A DNA stretch of 64,000 nt from JAPPOI01 sp028818055 (GCA_965267405.1 OZ253954.1:1488001-1552000); one strand, 5' to 3'; positions 8,846-17,671 are shown, counted from the first letter of the stretch. Translations and numbers: made by a program. Notes: generated from the sequence alone by a model not told the origin.

Positions 8846-9343
8846 ATGAAATTCACACGACGTTTTACAATGTTGGGATTGGTGGCGGCTGCATTGTCAG
8901 CATGTGGTTCGCGTTTTCGCCGTTACGACGGCCCTGAGGTAACGCGCATCGCAGTCTTCAAAAAGAACAGACGAATGTTCTTGATGCACAATAAGAGCGC
9001 TTTGAAATCCTACTACATCGACTTGGGATTTGCGCCGGAAGGCGACAAAAAGATCTCGGGTGACGGCAAAACACCCGAAGGCCATTACTACATCGATCGC
9101 CGCAATCCGGACTCAAGGTTCCATCTATCGCTTGGAATTAGCTACCCCAATAAGAAGGATCTGGCCGAAGCCAAGGCGCTCGGCAAATCGCCGGGTGGCG
9201 ACATCTTCATTCATGGTCGTGGCAACGTTCTGACCCGGTTACGTCCGGACTGGACATGGGGCTGCATCGCTGTGACCAACGACGAAATTGAAGAAATTTA
9301 CGCGATGGTCCGCGACGGCACGCCTATATCGATCTACGCCTGA
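8846..9343 (+). CDS. L,D-transpeptidase (YkuD) domain lipoprotein
   Basis: A 165-residue protein with a short basic N-terminus and lipobox LSAC (C20), so it is expected to be a periplasm-facing lipoprotein. The YkuD core follows: EGHYYIDRRNP, then IFIHGRGN with the catalytic-site histidine near residue 123 and TWGCIAV with the nucleophilic cysteine near residue 138. Such enzymes form 3-3 crosslinks in peptidoglycan or attach proteins to it. The C-terminal motif is HG...GC rather than the full SxGCxR, so activity is probable but not certain. The ATG at 8846 gives a proper signal peptide; the frame is open upstream. Confidence 0.82.
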   Translation: MKFTRRFTMLGLVAAALSACGSRFRRYDGPEVTRIAVFKKNRRMFLMHNKSALKSYYIDLGFAPEGDKKISGDGKTPEGHYYIDRRNPDSRFHLSLGISYPNKKDLAEAKALGKSPGGDIFIHGRGNVLTRLRPDWTWGCIAVTNDEIEEIYAMVRDGTPISIYA

Positions 9344-9350
9344 AGCACCG

Positions 9351-9857
9351 TTAGGTGCCCATCACCAATGTCCACCAGATCTTGCCGTTTGATTCCTGGA
9401 ACCAAGCAAAGCCCAACTGCTGGGCGCGGGGGTCCAAAAGAACCTCTCGGGTTTCTGGTTGTTCCATCCATGCACTAAGCGTTTCGATTTCGGTCTCGTA
9501 AGTTTCCGAAATGTTTTCGCCGATCAGTTGGCCGGTATAGCCAACGCGCGCCACCCGATCCAACGGGCTTGAGCCGTCAGATCCAAAGTGCCAAGGGCGG
9601 TTTTGCAACGACATATCGCGCGAGTGCGTTTCCGCTGCCGCGTTCAACTCGGATGATAACCGCACATCGGCGGCGCCGCTGGCGGCCCTCAGCGCATTAA
9701 TGCTGTCGAGCATCCGGAATTGGATCTTGGCGGTATCTTGCTGACCGATCCTATAAACCTGTGGCAGTGGTTTGCCATCCGGGCCAAGAACCACTGGAGG
9801 AGGGGCACACGCCGTCAGTAGTGCCAGAGCAATAAATGCAAGTGTTTTCCGGATCAT
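9351..9857 (-). CDS. CAP/SCP-domain lipoprotein
   Basis: 168 residues with lipobox LTAC (C17). The rest fits a bacterial CAP (cysteine-rich secretory protein/antigen 5/PR-1) domain: LDSINALRAASG, LNAAAETHSRDMSLQNRPWHF with a conserved histidine, and GENISETYET. Bacterial CAP proteins are secreted or envelope-bound and their biochemical role is largely unknown. It lies tail to tail with one L,D-transpeptidase gene and divergent from a second one, which suggests an envelope function. A second CAP protein occurs at 16877-17512. Confidence 0.82.
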   Translation of the reverse strand: MIRKTLAFIALALLTACAPPPVVLGPDGKPLPQVYRIGQQDTAKIQFRMLDSINALRAASGAADVRLSSELNAAAETHSRDMSLQNRPWHFGSDGSSPLDRVARVGYTGQLIGENISETYETEIETLSAWMEQPETREVLLDPRAQQLGFAWFQESNGKIWWTLVMGT

Positions 9858-9920
9858 GCTTTTCCGCCTCGATTATTTTTCTCCGCCTTACCGCCAAATC
9901 CTTCCGGTTTCAAACCGAAG

Positions 9921-9934
9921 TGCCACAGGTGGCA
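9921..9934. repeat. Perfect short palindrome in a divergent intergenic region
   Basis: TGCCAC-AG-GTGGCA lies between the divergent CAP lipoprotein and the Tat-exported YkuD gene. The symmetry and position fit a protein-binding operator, but no regulator can be named and chance occurrence is possible. Confidence 0.3.
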
Positions 9935-10016
9935 ATATCTGACGCTTGTGTGAATTGATGATGCAACAAAGGCAGAGTACACCTGCATCTTAGACGTGAA
10001 TGAGTCGGAGTTTTAC

Positions 10017-10607
10017 ATGTCTCGCACCCCCGATCCGAAGTTGAACCGCCGCGGCTTTCTGGCTGCTGGCGCTTCTGTTTTGGCTGCACCGGCGATCGCC
10101 CAGACCGATGATGTTGAATATCGCGGTCCGATTTCGTCCGCTGTTCGCAGAAATGCGTCCAGTTTCAGGGCATTGGAATGGCAGCCGTACTTCGACAATC
10201 TTCGCAATGGTGCGATCTTGGTCGATATCTCGTCGCGCGCTTTGCACTATTGGAGTGCGGATGAGTCGACATACAAACTCTATCCTACGTCTGTGCCTCT
10301 GAGCGAGGATCTGACTCGCCGCGGCAGAACGCGTGTGATTTTAAAGGATCCGGAGCCAGATTGGCGGCCGACACCGGCAATGAAAAAACGTAACCCGGAT
10401 TGGCCAGATTACATGCCTCCGGGCCCTGATAATCCGCTAGGAATTCGTGCGCTTCATTTGACGTGGACGTACTACCGAATTCACGGCACGCACGACACGC
10501 GCAAGATTGGCCGTCGCTCATCGAATGGATGCATTGGGCTCTATAACGAGCACATCGTTGAGCTTTATAATCTGGCCAAGGTCGGAACGCAGGTTCTGCT
10601 GATCTAG
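10017..10607 (+). CDS. Tat-exported L,D-transpeptidase (YkuD) family protein
   Basis: A 196-residue protein whose N-terminus carries a twin-arginine motif, NRRGFLAAGAS, followed by a hydrophobic stretch and an APAIAQ cleavage region, so Tat export to the periplasm is likely. The YkuD domain shows YRIHGT and the active-site motif SSNGCIGLYN. The ATG at 10017 is chosen because GGAG lies six bases upstream; a GTG at 9996 is in frame but has no ribosome-binding site. It is the second YkuD protein within 1.2 kb. Role: peptidoglycan crosslinking or protein attachment, inferred from the family. Confidence 0.85.
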   Translation: MSRTPDPKLNRRGFLAAGASVLAAPAIAQTDDVEYRGPISSAVRRNASSFRALEWQPYFDNLRNGAILVDISSRALHYWSADESTYKLYPTSVPLSEDLTRRGRTRVILKDPEPDWRPTPAMKKRNPDWPDYMPPGPDNPLGIRALHLTWTYYRIHGTHDTRKIGRRSSNGCIGLYNEHIVELYNLAKVGTQVLLI

Positions 10608-10610
10608 TCA

Positions 10611-10628
10611 AAACTCGACTCAGTCGAG
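10611..10628 (-). terminator. Hairpin terminator of hemH with the stop codon in its loop
   Basis: On the minus strand CTCGAC-TGA-GTCGAG is followed by TTTT. The three-base loop is the TGA stop codon of hemH. The stem is short (6 bp), so it may be a weak terminator. Confidence 0.5.
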
Positions 10629-11699
10629 CCATCCCTTCAAATTGTCTTCAACCGCTTCGGCGAGCGCCGCAATGTGCGCGTCGCTGTCGTTAAGGCAGGG
10701 GATGTATGTGAAGTGCTCTCCGCCGGCCTCTTCAAAGCTTTCGCGGATCTCTTCATTGATTTCTTCAAGCGTTTCGATGCAGTCGGCCGAAAAAGCGGGC
10801 GCAATCACGGCGATGCGCTTTTTGCCGTTCTCTGCGAGCCGCGCAACTTCTTCGACTGTGTAAGGCTTCAACCACTCTTCTGGTCCAAAACGGCTTTGGA
10901 ACGTGGTGACAATATCGCTGTCATCCCACCCCAAACGCTCTTTCAGTAGACGCGTCGTCTTTTGGCATTGGCAATGGTACGGATCGCCTTCCATCAGGTA
11001 TCGCTGTGGTACACCGTGGTACGAGCAAACCAATACATCTGGTTTTGCGTCCAAGGCGCCGTACGCCGTCTCAACCGACTTTGCCAGTGCATCGATATAG
11101 GACGGGCGGGCAAAATAGGCCGGCACCGTTCGAACTGGCGGTTGCCATTTCTCTTCCATCAAAGCACGGAAAAACTGGTCGTTCGCGGTCGCTGTAGTCG
11201 CGCCAGCGTATTGCGGGTAGAGCGGGAAGAACAAGATGCGCCGACAGCCGCGTTCGGCCATGATGCGGACCTTCGATTTCGTCGACGGATTCCCGTAACG
11301 CATGCAGAAGTCGACCAAGACTTGATCGCCATAGCGCTCTTCGAGTGCTGTTCTCAACTTCTCGGTTTGTGCCTTCGTGATTGTCATCAAAGGGCTTTCG
11401 CCCTGCTCTTCATTCCAGATCGACTTGTAAGCGGCGCCTGATGAAAACGGCCGCTTTGTCAAAATGACAAGCTGTAACAGAGGCTGCCAAATCCACGGGC
11501 TGTAATCGATGACGCGTCGGTCGGACAAAAACTCGTTCAAATAGCGACGCATCGACCAGTAATCGTACCCATCCGGTGTCCCCAGATTGGCAAGAAGGAT
11601 GCCCGTTTTCTCGCTCGGCAAGGCCGGATGATCGGCGGGAAGATGACGGTCTGCTATTTCGGTCACATTGCTGTCCTGGATCGACTTTTCATCAAACAT
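10620..11699 (-). CDS. hemH: Ferrochelatase
   Basis: Inserts Fe2+ into protoporphyrin IX, the last step of heme synthesis. Family landmarks are present in order: LLANLGTPDG near the N-terminus, FFPLYPQYAGATTATAND, the active-site histidine in SYHGVPQRYL, FQSRFGPEEWLKPYT and CIETLEEI with the conserved glutamate. I use the ATG at 11699 (359 aa) because GAGGA lies nine bases upstream; a TTG at 11765 overlapping the upstream stop would add 22 residues without homology. It follows a methyltransferase gene on the same strand. Confidence 0.93.
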   Translation of the reverse strand: MFDEKSIQDSNVTEIADRHLPADHPALPSEKTGILLANLGTPDGYDYWSMRRYLNEFLSDRRVIDYSPWIWQPLLQLVILTKRPFSSGAAYKSIWNEEQGESPLMTITKAQTEKLRTALEERYGDQVLVDFCMRYGNPSTKSKVRIMAERGCRRILFFPLYPQYAGATTATANDQFFRALMEEKWQPPVRTVPAYFARPSYIDALAKSVETAYGALDAKPDVLVCSYHGVPQRYLMEGDPYHCQCQKTTRLLKERLGWDDSDIVTTFQSRFGPEEWLKPYTVEEVARLAENGKKRIAVIAPAFSADCIETLEEINEEIRESFEEAGGEHFTYIPCLNDSDAHIAALAEAVEDNLKGWLD

Positions 11700-11761
11700 G
11701 TTACGGCGTCCTCGGACCAATGTCTTCAATTGGTTAGGACATAGAGGTTTTGCGTCTTCGG

Positions 11762-12604
11762 TCAACGTTTCGGGGGTGTGACACCTTCGCCTGCAGATGT
11801 TTCGGAAACGCCAAGTGCATCAGCAAGTCGTGTCGTCGCTGAGCCAGGCTTCAGCGACTTTGGCTGACTTTCATCCGGAGCCCAGCCTGTCAGGTATATG
11901 ACTTCAAAAGTCGCGGTCATACGACCGCCGGGGTCTGAAAAATGCTGGCGGTAAATGTGTTCAGTCAGTTTGAATAACTCGCGATGGGCGATTGACCGAT
12001 TTCGGGCAGCTAAAGCATTGGATTCTCCCATGCCCCTCAGATCACGCACCAAATCCGCTAGGCAGGTATAGGTCACATTGATCGTGCGCGTGTCCGCAAC
12101 CGGAAGGGCAAAGCCTGCGCGTTGCAACAAGCCACCCAATTCGCGAACATCACCCATCGGCAGAACACGCGGAGACAACCCGCCGGTCAAAGCTGTTTCG
12201 GCCTCGGCCAGTGCAGTCCGCAATTCGTGGAGCGTCTGGCCGCCGAACATGGCACCAAGAAAAAGACCGTCAGGGATCAATGCCAATCTAGATTGAACCA
12301 TCTGTCCGACGGGATCATCTGCCCAATGAAGGCATCCAGCGTGGACGACCAGATCATGCGATGCAGCGTTCAGATCAATGTCGGACTTATCTTCGACAAC
12401 ATGGGCGCCGGGCACGACGGGTCCAAATACGTCAGACGCAGCGGTGATCAGCGCGGGCGATGTGAACTCTTTGTTAACCGTCCCGAGCGTTTCCTGCAGG
12501 TCGACTGCAATTTCGTGCAACAGAAAATTCTCCGGGCGCCGAACGGCTCGGGCACGGTGCAATGTCAGAGCATTTCTGTCGGTCAAAGTCGGCGCTTGGT
12601 TCAT
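11762..12604 (-). CDS. NDUFAF5/BioC-like SAM-dependent methyltransferase family protein
   Basis: A 280-residue class I methyltransferase-like protein. The N-terminal region (RRPENFLLHEIAVDLQETL) and the central DLVVHAGCLHWADDPVGQM block resemble the NDUFAF5 group, which in mitochondria assists complex I assembly by hydroxylating an arginine. The glycine-rich SAM loop is weak here, so a classical methyltransferase reaction is doubtful. In alphaproteobacteria this gene is often next to comF and grxC, as here, where comF is divergent with about 22 bp between the starts. Function in bacteria is not established. Confidence 0.7.
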   Translation of the reverse strand: MNQAPTLTDRNALTLHRARAVRRPENFLLHEIAVDLQETLGTVNKEFTSPALITAASDVFGPVVPGAHVVEDKSDIDLNAASHDLVVHAGCLHWADDPVGQMVQSRLALIPDGLFLGAMFGGQTLHELRTALAEAETALTGGLSPRVLPMGDVRELGGLLQRAGFALPVADTRTINVTYTCLADLVRDLRGMGESNALAARNRSIAHRELFKLTEHIYRQHFSDPGGRMTATFEVIYLTGWAPDESQPKSLKPGSATTRLADALGVSETSAGEGVTPPKR

Positions 12605-12626
12605 AACGCAGGGAAGGTATGGGTTT

Positions 12627-13352
12627 ATGTCGGTAATGCAACGCGCACTTGCCCTGATTTACCCGGACCAGTGCATTTTATGCGGTGAGCTTGTTGAACG
12701 CCCAGGTGCTTTGTGCGCCGCGTGTTGGCGCGATACTGATTTTCTGACCGGGCACTGCTGTGATCACTGCGCAATCCCACTTGCGGGTTCTGGCGATGGC
12801 AACGCAGATCTTTGCGATGACTGCTTGTCTTTCGAGCGACCCTGGCTAAAGGGCCGGGCGGTATTTTCATACTCGGGCGCTGGGCGACGTTTGGTGCTGG
12901 GTTTGAAACACGCAGATCGGACCGACTTGGCCAAACCGTCAGCAATGTGGATGGCGCGAGCCGGTCATGAACTGCTGGCCGACGGCACGGTAATCGTTCC
13001 AGTCCCGACGCATTGGCGTCGACTGGTGCAAAGGCGCTATAATCAGGCTGCAGAACTTGCGCGAGAACTATCAAAGACAACAGGGCTGCAATTCTGCCCC
13101 GATGCCTTGGTCAGAACCCGCAAGACGCGCATTCAGGATGGAATGACGATTGAACAACGTTTCGCGAACGTAAAAGGCGCGATCACTTTCAATCCACGCC
13201 GGAAATCTGACATTCAGGGCTGCAGCGTTTGTGTGATTGATGACGTCATGACCTCGGGCGCGACCCTGTCGGCAGCAACTGAAGCTTTGTATGACGCAGG
13301 CGCAGATCAGGTTTTCGTGCTTGCGCTGGCAAGGGTGATAAAAACGCCCTAA
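12627..13352 (+). CDS. comF: ComF family phosphoribosyltransferase-like protein
   Basis: ComF proteins take part in natural DNA uptake in some bacteria; in others their role is unclear. The 241-residue product has an N-terminal zinc-finger-like set of cysteines (CILC, CAAC, CDHC and CDDC, about residues 16-70). A PRTase domain follows, with HWRRLVQRRYNQA and the PRPP-binding motif CVIDDVMTSGAT near residue 205. The ATG at 12627 has GGAAGG about ten bases upstream. It is followed by grxC after 31 bp. Confidence 0.88.
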   Translation: MSVMQRALALIYPDQCILCGELVERPGALCAACWRDTDFLTGHCCDHCAIPLAGSGDGNADLCDDCLSFERPWLKGRAVFSYSGAGRRLVLGLKHADRTDLAKPSAMWMARAGHELLADGTVIVPVPTHWRRLVQRRYNQAAELARELSKTTGLQFCPDALVRTRKTRIQDGMTIEQRFANVKGAITFNPRRKSDIQGCSVCVIDDVMTSGATLSAATEALYDAGADQVFVLALARVIKTP

Positions 13353-13383
13353 ATACAGATCCAACCTAGAATTGGACGAACTC

Positions 13384-13641
13384 ATGAATGCAGTCGAGAT
13401 TTATACGTCACCACTTTGCGGGTTCTGCCACGCCGCGAAGCGGCTTTTGACCCAAAAGGGTGTGTCGTTTGTTGAAATTGACGTTGCCCGAAATCCTGCA
13501 AAACGGCAAGAGATGATGGCGCGCGCGAAAGGTCGGCACACAGTTCCACAAATCTTCATCGGCGGACGCCATGTTGGCGGATGTGACGATCTCTATGCGC
13601 TTGAACGTGGTGGAAGGCTGGATCCAATGCTGGCGGCGTGA
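13384..13641 (+). CDS. grxC: Glutaredoxin 3
   Basis: A small dithiol glutaredoxin (85 aa) that reduces protein and glutathione mixed disulfides with GSH. The active site is C12-G-F-C15, a variant of the common CPYC. The glutathione-binding TVPQIFI and GGCDDL motifs are intact. The ATG at 13384 is preferred over an in-frame TTG twelve bases upstream. The next gene begins with GTG inside this stop codon (GTGA), so grxC and the nitrilase are probably translated together. Confidence 0.92.
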   Translation: MNAVEIYTSPLCGFCHAAKRLLTQKGVSFVEIDVARNPAKRQEMMARAKGRHTVPQIFIGGRHVGGCDDLYALERGGRLDPMLAA

Positions 13642-14474
13642 AGATGCGCGTTGGCCTGATCCAGCTTAATGCGTCGGACGATCCGACGGAGAATCTCAGA
13701 CAGACGCTAAAATTTGTTCGCTCCGCAATTGATGACGGTGCGGATTTAGTTTTGACGCCCGAGGTTACGAATTGCGTTTCTGCCAGCCGGCCGCGGCAGA
13801 CCGAGGTTTTGCAAACCGAATCTGAAGATGTGACTCTGGCGGCACTTCGTGATGTCGCGAGAAACTCTCAAGTTCCAATTTTGATTGGGTCATTGGCTTT
13901 AAAGCAAGATGGTGTCGATGATCGCTTTGTGAACCGGTCAATACTGATTGATGGACACGGTACCGTTGCTGCCCGTTACGACAAGATCCACATGTTCGAC
14001 ATTCAGGTGTCCGAAACAGAAAGCTATCAAGAGAGCAAAGGGTATCGTCCGGGCGAGGAGGCGGTGTTAGCTGACGTCGCGGGAGCGTCTCTCGGTATGA
14101 CGATCTGCTACGATTTGCGCTTTCCGCATTTGTACCGAACTCTGGCTCACGCGGGCGCCCAAATCGTCTCTATTCCGTCGGCGTTCACAAAGCCGACAGG
14201 TGAAGCTCATTGGGAAGTTCTTTTGCGCGCCCGGGCCATTGAAACCGGCTGTTTCGTGTTGGCCCCGGCGCAGTGCGGCACACACGCGGCGGTTCAAGGC
14301 CGCGCGCGCCAAACCTATGGCCACTCCCTCGCGGTCGATCCATGGGGGCGTGTACTTGCAGACGGTGGCGAAGAACCCGGCGTCACGATGGTTGATCTGA
14401 AACTGGAAGACGTTGATGATGCGCGGCGACGCATCCCGTCGCTGAAGCATGATCGAGACTATGTGGCACCGTAA
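13638..14474 (+). CDS. Carbon-nitrogen hydrolase (nitrilase superfamily, Nit1-like)
   Basis: 278 residues with the catalytic triad of the superfamily: glutamate in LTPEVTN (E42), lysine in RYDKIHMFD (about residue 116) and cysteine in TICYDLRFP (about residue 157). The spacing and the KIHMFD and CYDLRFP motifs place it with the Nit1 branch, whose members deaminate deaminated glutathione or act as omega-amidases. Coupling to grxC fits a glutathione-repair role, but this is inference. Start is GTG at 13638 or the ATG two codons later. Its stop overlaps the marR start (TAATG). Confidence 0.88.
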   Translation: MKMRVGLIQLNASDDPTENLRQTLKFVRSAIDDGADLVLTPEVTNCVSASRPRQTEVLQTESEDVTLAALRDVARNSQVPILIGSLALKQDGVDDRFVNRSILIDGHGTVAARYDKIHMFDIQVSETESYQESKGYRPGEEAVLADVAGASLGMTICYDLRFPHLYRTLAHAGAQIVSIPSAFTKPTGEAHWEVLLRARAIETGCFVLAPAQCGTHAAVQGRARQTYGHSLAVDPWGRVLADGGEEPGVTMVDLKLEDVDDARRRIPSLKHDRDYVAP

Positions 14475-14938
14475 TGGCCGAAACTAAAGAACCGGGCGAT
14501 CCCCTTGCCGTCGCGCTTTTCAGTGAACTGTTTATGGCAGATCAATTAGCGCGCGCACGCTTGGCCAAAGCTTTGCCTGGCGACATGGAGCTAAGTCATT
14601 TCTCGGTGCTGAACCACTTGGCCCGGACAAACGCAGACCGCACCCCCGCACAGCTTGCCAAGGCGTTTCACGTAACTCGCGGCGCCATGACTAATACCAT
14701 CGGTCGCCTAGAGTGGGCCGGCTATGTGCATGTGCGCCCCGATTGGGATGACGCAAGACGCAAGATCGTAAGCATCAGCGATGCCGGGCGCAAAGCGCGC
14801 GACGAAGCATTTGCGGCAGTTGCGCCCATCTTGGATAGCGTCGTCGCTGCGGCGGGTACGGACAATGTCCGTGGCGCCCTGCCAGTGTTGCGGGAAATCC
14901 GGCGCCGGTTCGAAGACCCTAATTCTTCGGACGAATAG
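14474..14938 (+). CDS. MarR family transcriptional regulator
   Basis: 154 residues predicted to form a winged-helix dimer. The DNA-binding region spans roughly residues 50-105, with the recognition helix in HVTRGAMTNTIGRLEWAGYV and the wing in RPDWDDARRKIVSISDAG. It is the last gene of the comF-grxC-nitrilase run and starts on the preceding stop codon. It converges with ubiG and overlaps it by 20 bp. Ligand and targets are unknown. Confidence 0.88.
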   Translation: MAETKEPGDPLAVALFSELFMADQLARARLAKALPGDMELSHFSVLNHLARTNADRTPAQLAKAFHVTRGAMTNTIGRLEWAGYVHVRPDWDDARRKIVSISDAGRKARDEAFAAVAPILDSVVAAAGTDNVRGALPVLREIRRRFEDPNSSDE

Positions 14939-15665
14939 AGGCAGTCACATAGTTCACGCTGAGATCGCGGTCACTAATGCGCCACGACCAAGTGACTGGA
15001 TTAAAAACAAAACCTTTTCGGTCGACCGGATCCAAACCAGCATTTCGGATCAGTTCAAATAGCTCATCTGGAGTAATGAATTTTGACCATTCGTGGGTGC
15101 CTTTGGGAAGCCAACGCATCACGTACTCGGCACCGACGATCGCCATCGCAAAGCTCTTTGGGTTCCGGTTGATCGTCGAACACACCATCAAACCACCCGG
15201 TTTCAAGAGATCATGACATGCTGTCAGATAGGCCAGTGGATCCGCAACGTGCTCGACCACTTCCATGTTGAGAATAGCGTCGAACTGTTCACCCTCTTGA
15301 ACCAAAGCCTCCGCCGTTGTGTGGCGGTAATCGATTGTCAGCCCCTGTTCTTCTGCGTGGACCTTAGCGACCGGAATATTGCGCTCAGCAGCGTCAGCTC
15401 CGACAACCGATGCGCCCAAACGAGCCATTGGCTCAGAAAGCAACCCGCCGCCGCAGCCGATGTCCAGAATTCGCAGCCCCTCAAACGGAAGCGGTTCGGT
15501 CAAGTCACGGTCAAATTCTGCCGCGATCTGCGCGGTGATGTAGTCCAGCCGGCAGGGATTGAGCATATGGAGAGGTTTGAACTTCCCATTGGGATCCCAC
15601 CATTCAGCCGCCATGGCCTGAAACTTTTCGATCTCGCCCTGATCGATTGTATTTACCTGCGCCAT
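14919..15665 (-). CDS. ubiG: Ubiquinone biosynthesis O-methyltransferase
   Basis: Catalyses both O-methylations in ubiquinone synthesis with SAM. The 248-residue product starts with the typical TIDQGEIEKFQAMAAEWWDP, followed by the SAM-binding ILDIGCGGGLLSEPMA near residue 70 and the motif MEVVEHVADP. The C-terminal block KGTHEWSKFITPDEL is a strong family marker. Length matches the family. It is divergent from the proline iminopeptidase gene, with about 74 bp between starts. Confidence 0.94.
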   Translation of the reverse strand: MAQVNTIDQGEIEKFQAMAAEWWDPNGKFKPLHMLNPCRLDYITAQIAAEFDRDLTEPLPFEGLRILDIGCGGGLLSEPMARLGASVVGADAAERNIPVAKVHAEEQGLTIDYRHTTAEALVQEGEQFDAILNMEVVEHVADPLAYLTACHDLLKPGGLMVCSTINRNPKSFAMAIVGAEYVMRWLPKGTHEWSKFITPDELFELIRNAGLDPVDRKGFVFNPVTWSWRISDRDLSVNYVTASIRPKN

Positions 15666-15739
15666 TTCAGGTGCTCCCGCTCAAAGATTCTGTCGATTGT
15701 GCCATAGAACGACTCGATTCCACGCTATATAGGTCAGAC

Positions 15740-16720
15740 ATGGACCGTTCTGCCGCGAAAAAAAGTGCGTCACAGTTTCTCTATCCGTCGATCGAGCCTT
15801 TCGATCAGCGGATGATGCCTGTGGGCGACGGTCATCGCGTGTATGTCGAGCAGTGCGGAAACCCAAATGGTGTTCCTGTCGTCGTACTTCATGGCGGACC
15901 GGGTGGCGGGTGCAGCCCAGCCATGCGCCGCTACTTTGATCCGTCTTATTACCGCGTCATTCTTTTTGACCAGCGAGGATGCGGTCGGTCGCGGCCTCAT
16001 GCCAGTATCGAGTGCAACACGACTTGGGACCTTGTCGCGGACATTGAGCTGATCCGCGAGACACTCGGCATATCAAAATGGCTGGTCTTTGGGGGAAGCT
16101 GGGGCGCTACACTTGGGCTGATATATTCGATCACGCATCCGGAACGGGCCATCAAACTGATACTGCGCGGTGTTTTCCTTATGACGAAGGCCGAGCTTGA
16201 TTGGTTCTATGGAGGAGGCGCCGGGGCGTTTTGGCCAGACGTCTGGTCCAAGTTTGTAGGCATAATTCCGGAAGACGAGCGTGACGATCTGATAAAGGCC
16301 TATCACCGCCGATTGTTCTCAGGCGACCAAATGATGGAAACCCGCTACGCACGGATGTGGGCGAGTTGGGAAAATACGTTGGCCTCGATTGCGAATGATG
16401 GCCCGGGCGGCGAAAGTCCTGCAGAGTACGCCCGCGCCTTCGCAAGGCTCGAGAACCATTACTTCACAAATGCCGGCTTCCTAGAGCATGACGGTTGGAT
16501 AGAGGCCAACATCGGCAAGATCGCAGATATTCCCGGTGTTATCGTCCAAGGGCGATACGACATGATTTGTCCGCCGTCGGCTGCATACCGACTGCACGCA
16601 CAATGGCCAGCGTCCCGAATTTCCATTGTTCCGCGGGCAGGGCACGCGTTATCCGAACCCGGCATCACAGCCGAGCTTGTCCGGAGCCTGGATTCATTCA
16701 GAAATTCGCGAAAACCCTAG
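15740..16720 (+). CDS. pip: Proline iminopeptidase (alpha/beta hydrolase, S33)
   Basis: Removes N-terminal proline from peptides in the cytoplasm. The 326-residue enzyme shows HGGPGGG (oxyanion region, residues 51-57), FDQRGCGRS, the nucleophile in GGSWG (S120), the catalytic aspartate in GRYDMICPP and the histidine in RAGHALSEPG. The ATG at 15740 is preceded by no good ribosome-binding site. A TATATA sequence ends only nine bases before it, so the mRNA may be nearly leaderless. The gene stands alone between ubiG and a CAP gene. Confidence 0.9.
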   Translation: MDRSAAKKSASQFLYPSIEPFDQRMMPVGDGHRVYVEQCGNPNGVPVVVLHGGPGGGCSPAMRRYFDPSYYRVILFDQRGCGRSRPHASIECNTTWDLVADIELIRETLGISKWLVFGGSWGATLGLIYSITHPERAIKLILRGVFLMTKAELDWFYGGGAGAFWPDVWSKFVGIIPEDERDDLIKAYHRRLFSGDQMMETRYARMWASWENTLASIANDGPGGESPAEYARAFARLENHYFTNAGFLEHDGWIEANIGKIADIPGVIVQGRYDMICPPSAAYRLHAQWPASRISIVPRAGHALSEPGITAELVRSLDSFRNSRKP

Positions 16721-16876
16721 AAAATGGCGAATTTTTGCCGGTGAACCATGTCGGCGTTGAGCCTGCCTTAACGACAACTTAAAAATCTCCAAAAGACCGT
16801 CGACCCTTTGCCTCGAATTGGCCGTATTTGCTGCGGATGTTGCCAATGTCATGGGGGTAAAGAACGAGGATTGGGG

Positions 16877-17512
16877 ATGAGAGCGACATTTGCTGCCGTT
16901 GCTGCCGGCATCGCATTTACATTTGCTTCAGTACAGGTTGCTGACGCGTGCAATCGCGATGTTTCGGCCAAAGCCGCTCAAACCGTTGTTCCTGCTAAGG
17001 GAATTAACCAAGCTCTTCTGGAAGAGGCCATCCGCGTTGAAGTCAACTTTCATCGCTGCCGTGCTGGATTGAGCAAAGTCAGTCTTGCAGGTCAAAAACT
17101 GACGAAACAGGCGACTGTTCACAGCAGCTGGATGGCGAAGTCTCAGAAACTTTCGCACAAAAGCTCGGTTTCGGGCAGCAAGACGCTGAAACAGCGCGTC
17201 AAAAAGGCTGGCGTCGCGTTCCGCACTGGTTCTGAGAATATTGGCATGGTGCATCGGTATCGCATCGACAATCAGCGCTTCAAAATCGTCGATTCAAACA
17301 GCTGTCAGTTCGTTTCGAATGACGGACAGCCGTTACCCGCACATTCCTATGCTTCATTGGCTCGTCACATCGTGAATCTTTGGATGGATTCACCTGGTCA
17401 CAGAAAGAATATTTTGGACCGCAAAGTCGATCGTATGTCGACTGGTGTAGCCTTTGATCCAAAAGCGCAATACTGCGGTCGGTTCTGGTTGACGCAGAAT
17501 TTCGTCGGTTAA
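16877..17512 (+). CDS. Secreted CAP/SCP-domain protein
   Basis: A 211-residue protein with an N-terminal signal peptide (hydrophobic residues 4-22, cleavage expected around VADA) and a CAP domain: EAIRVEVNFHRCR, TVHSSWMAKSQKLSHKS, GSENIGMVHRY, LWMDSPGHRKNIL and the closing FWLTQNFVG. The HRKNIL motif is typical. Several cysteines suggest disulfides outside the cytoplasm. GAGGATTGGGG precedes the ATG. It is unrelated in detail to the smaller CAP lipoprotein at 9351-9857. Biochemical role unknown. Confidence 0.85.
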   Translation: MRATFAAVAAGIAFTFASVQVADACNRDVSAKAAQTVVPAKGINQALLEEAIRVEVNFHRCRAGLSKVSLAGQKLTKQATVHSSWMAKSQKLSHKSSVSGSKTLKQRVKKAGVAFRTGSENIGMVHRYRIDNQRFKIVDSNSCQFVSNDGQPLPAHSYASLARHIVNLWMDSPGHRKNILDRKVDRMSTGVAFDPKAQYCGRFWLTQNFVG

Positions 17513-17671
17513 ACGCGCTTAAGCGTCGTAACAAATTCTTGAAATATATGTGAAAGCGGCTCAGAGTTGGTATAGCTCAGGGCCGTTTCAGGGCATCAAG
17601 ACGCCCGGAAACAAAGAACAAGCAAAAAGATTCCCGCGATCCTGAGCCGAGCCAATAAGGAGGGAGCCATC

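Noticed and set aside
17560..17610. tRNA-like D-arm words (GGTATAGCTCAG) upstream of the BCCT gene
   Set aside because: No acceptor stem pairing, no anticodon arm and no GGTTCGA T-loop follow, so it is not a tRNA.
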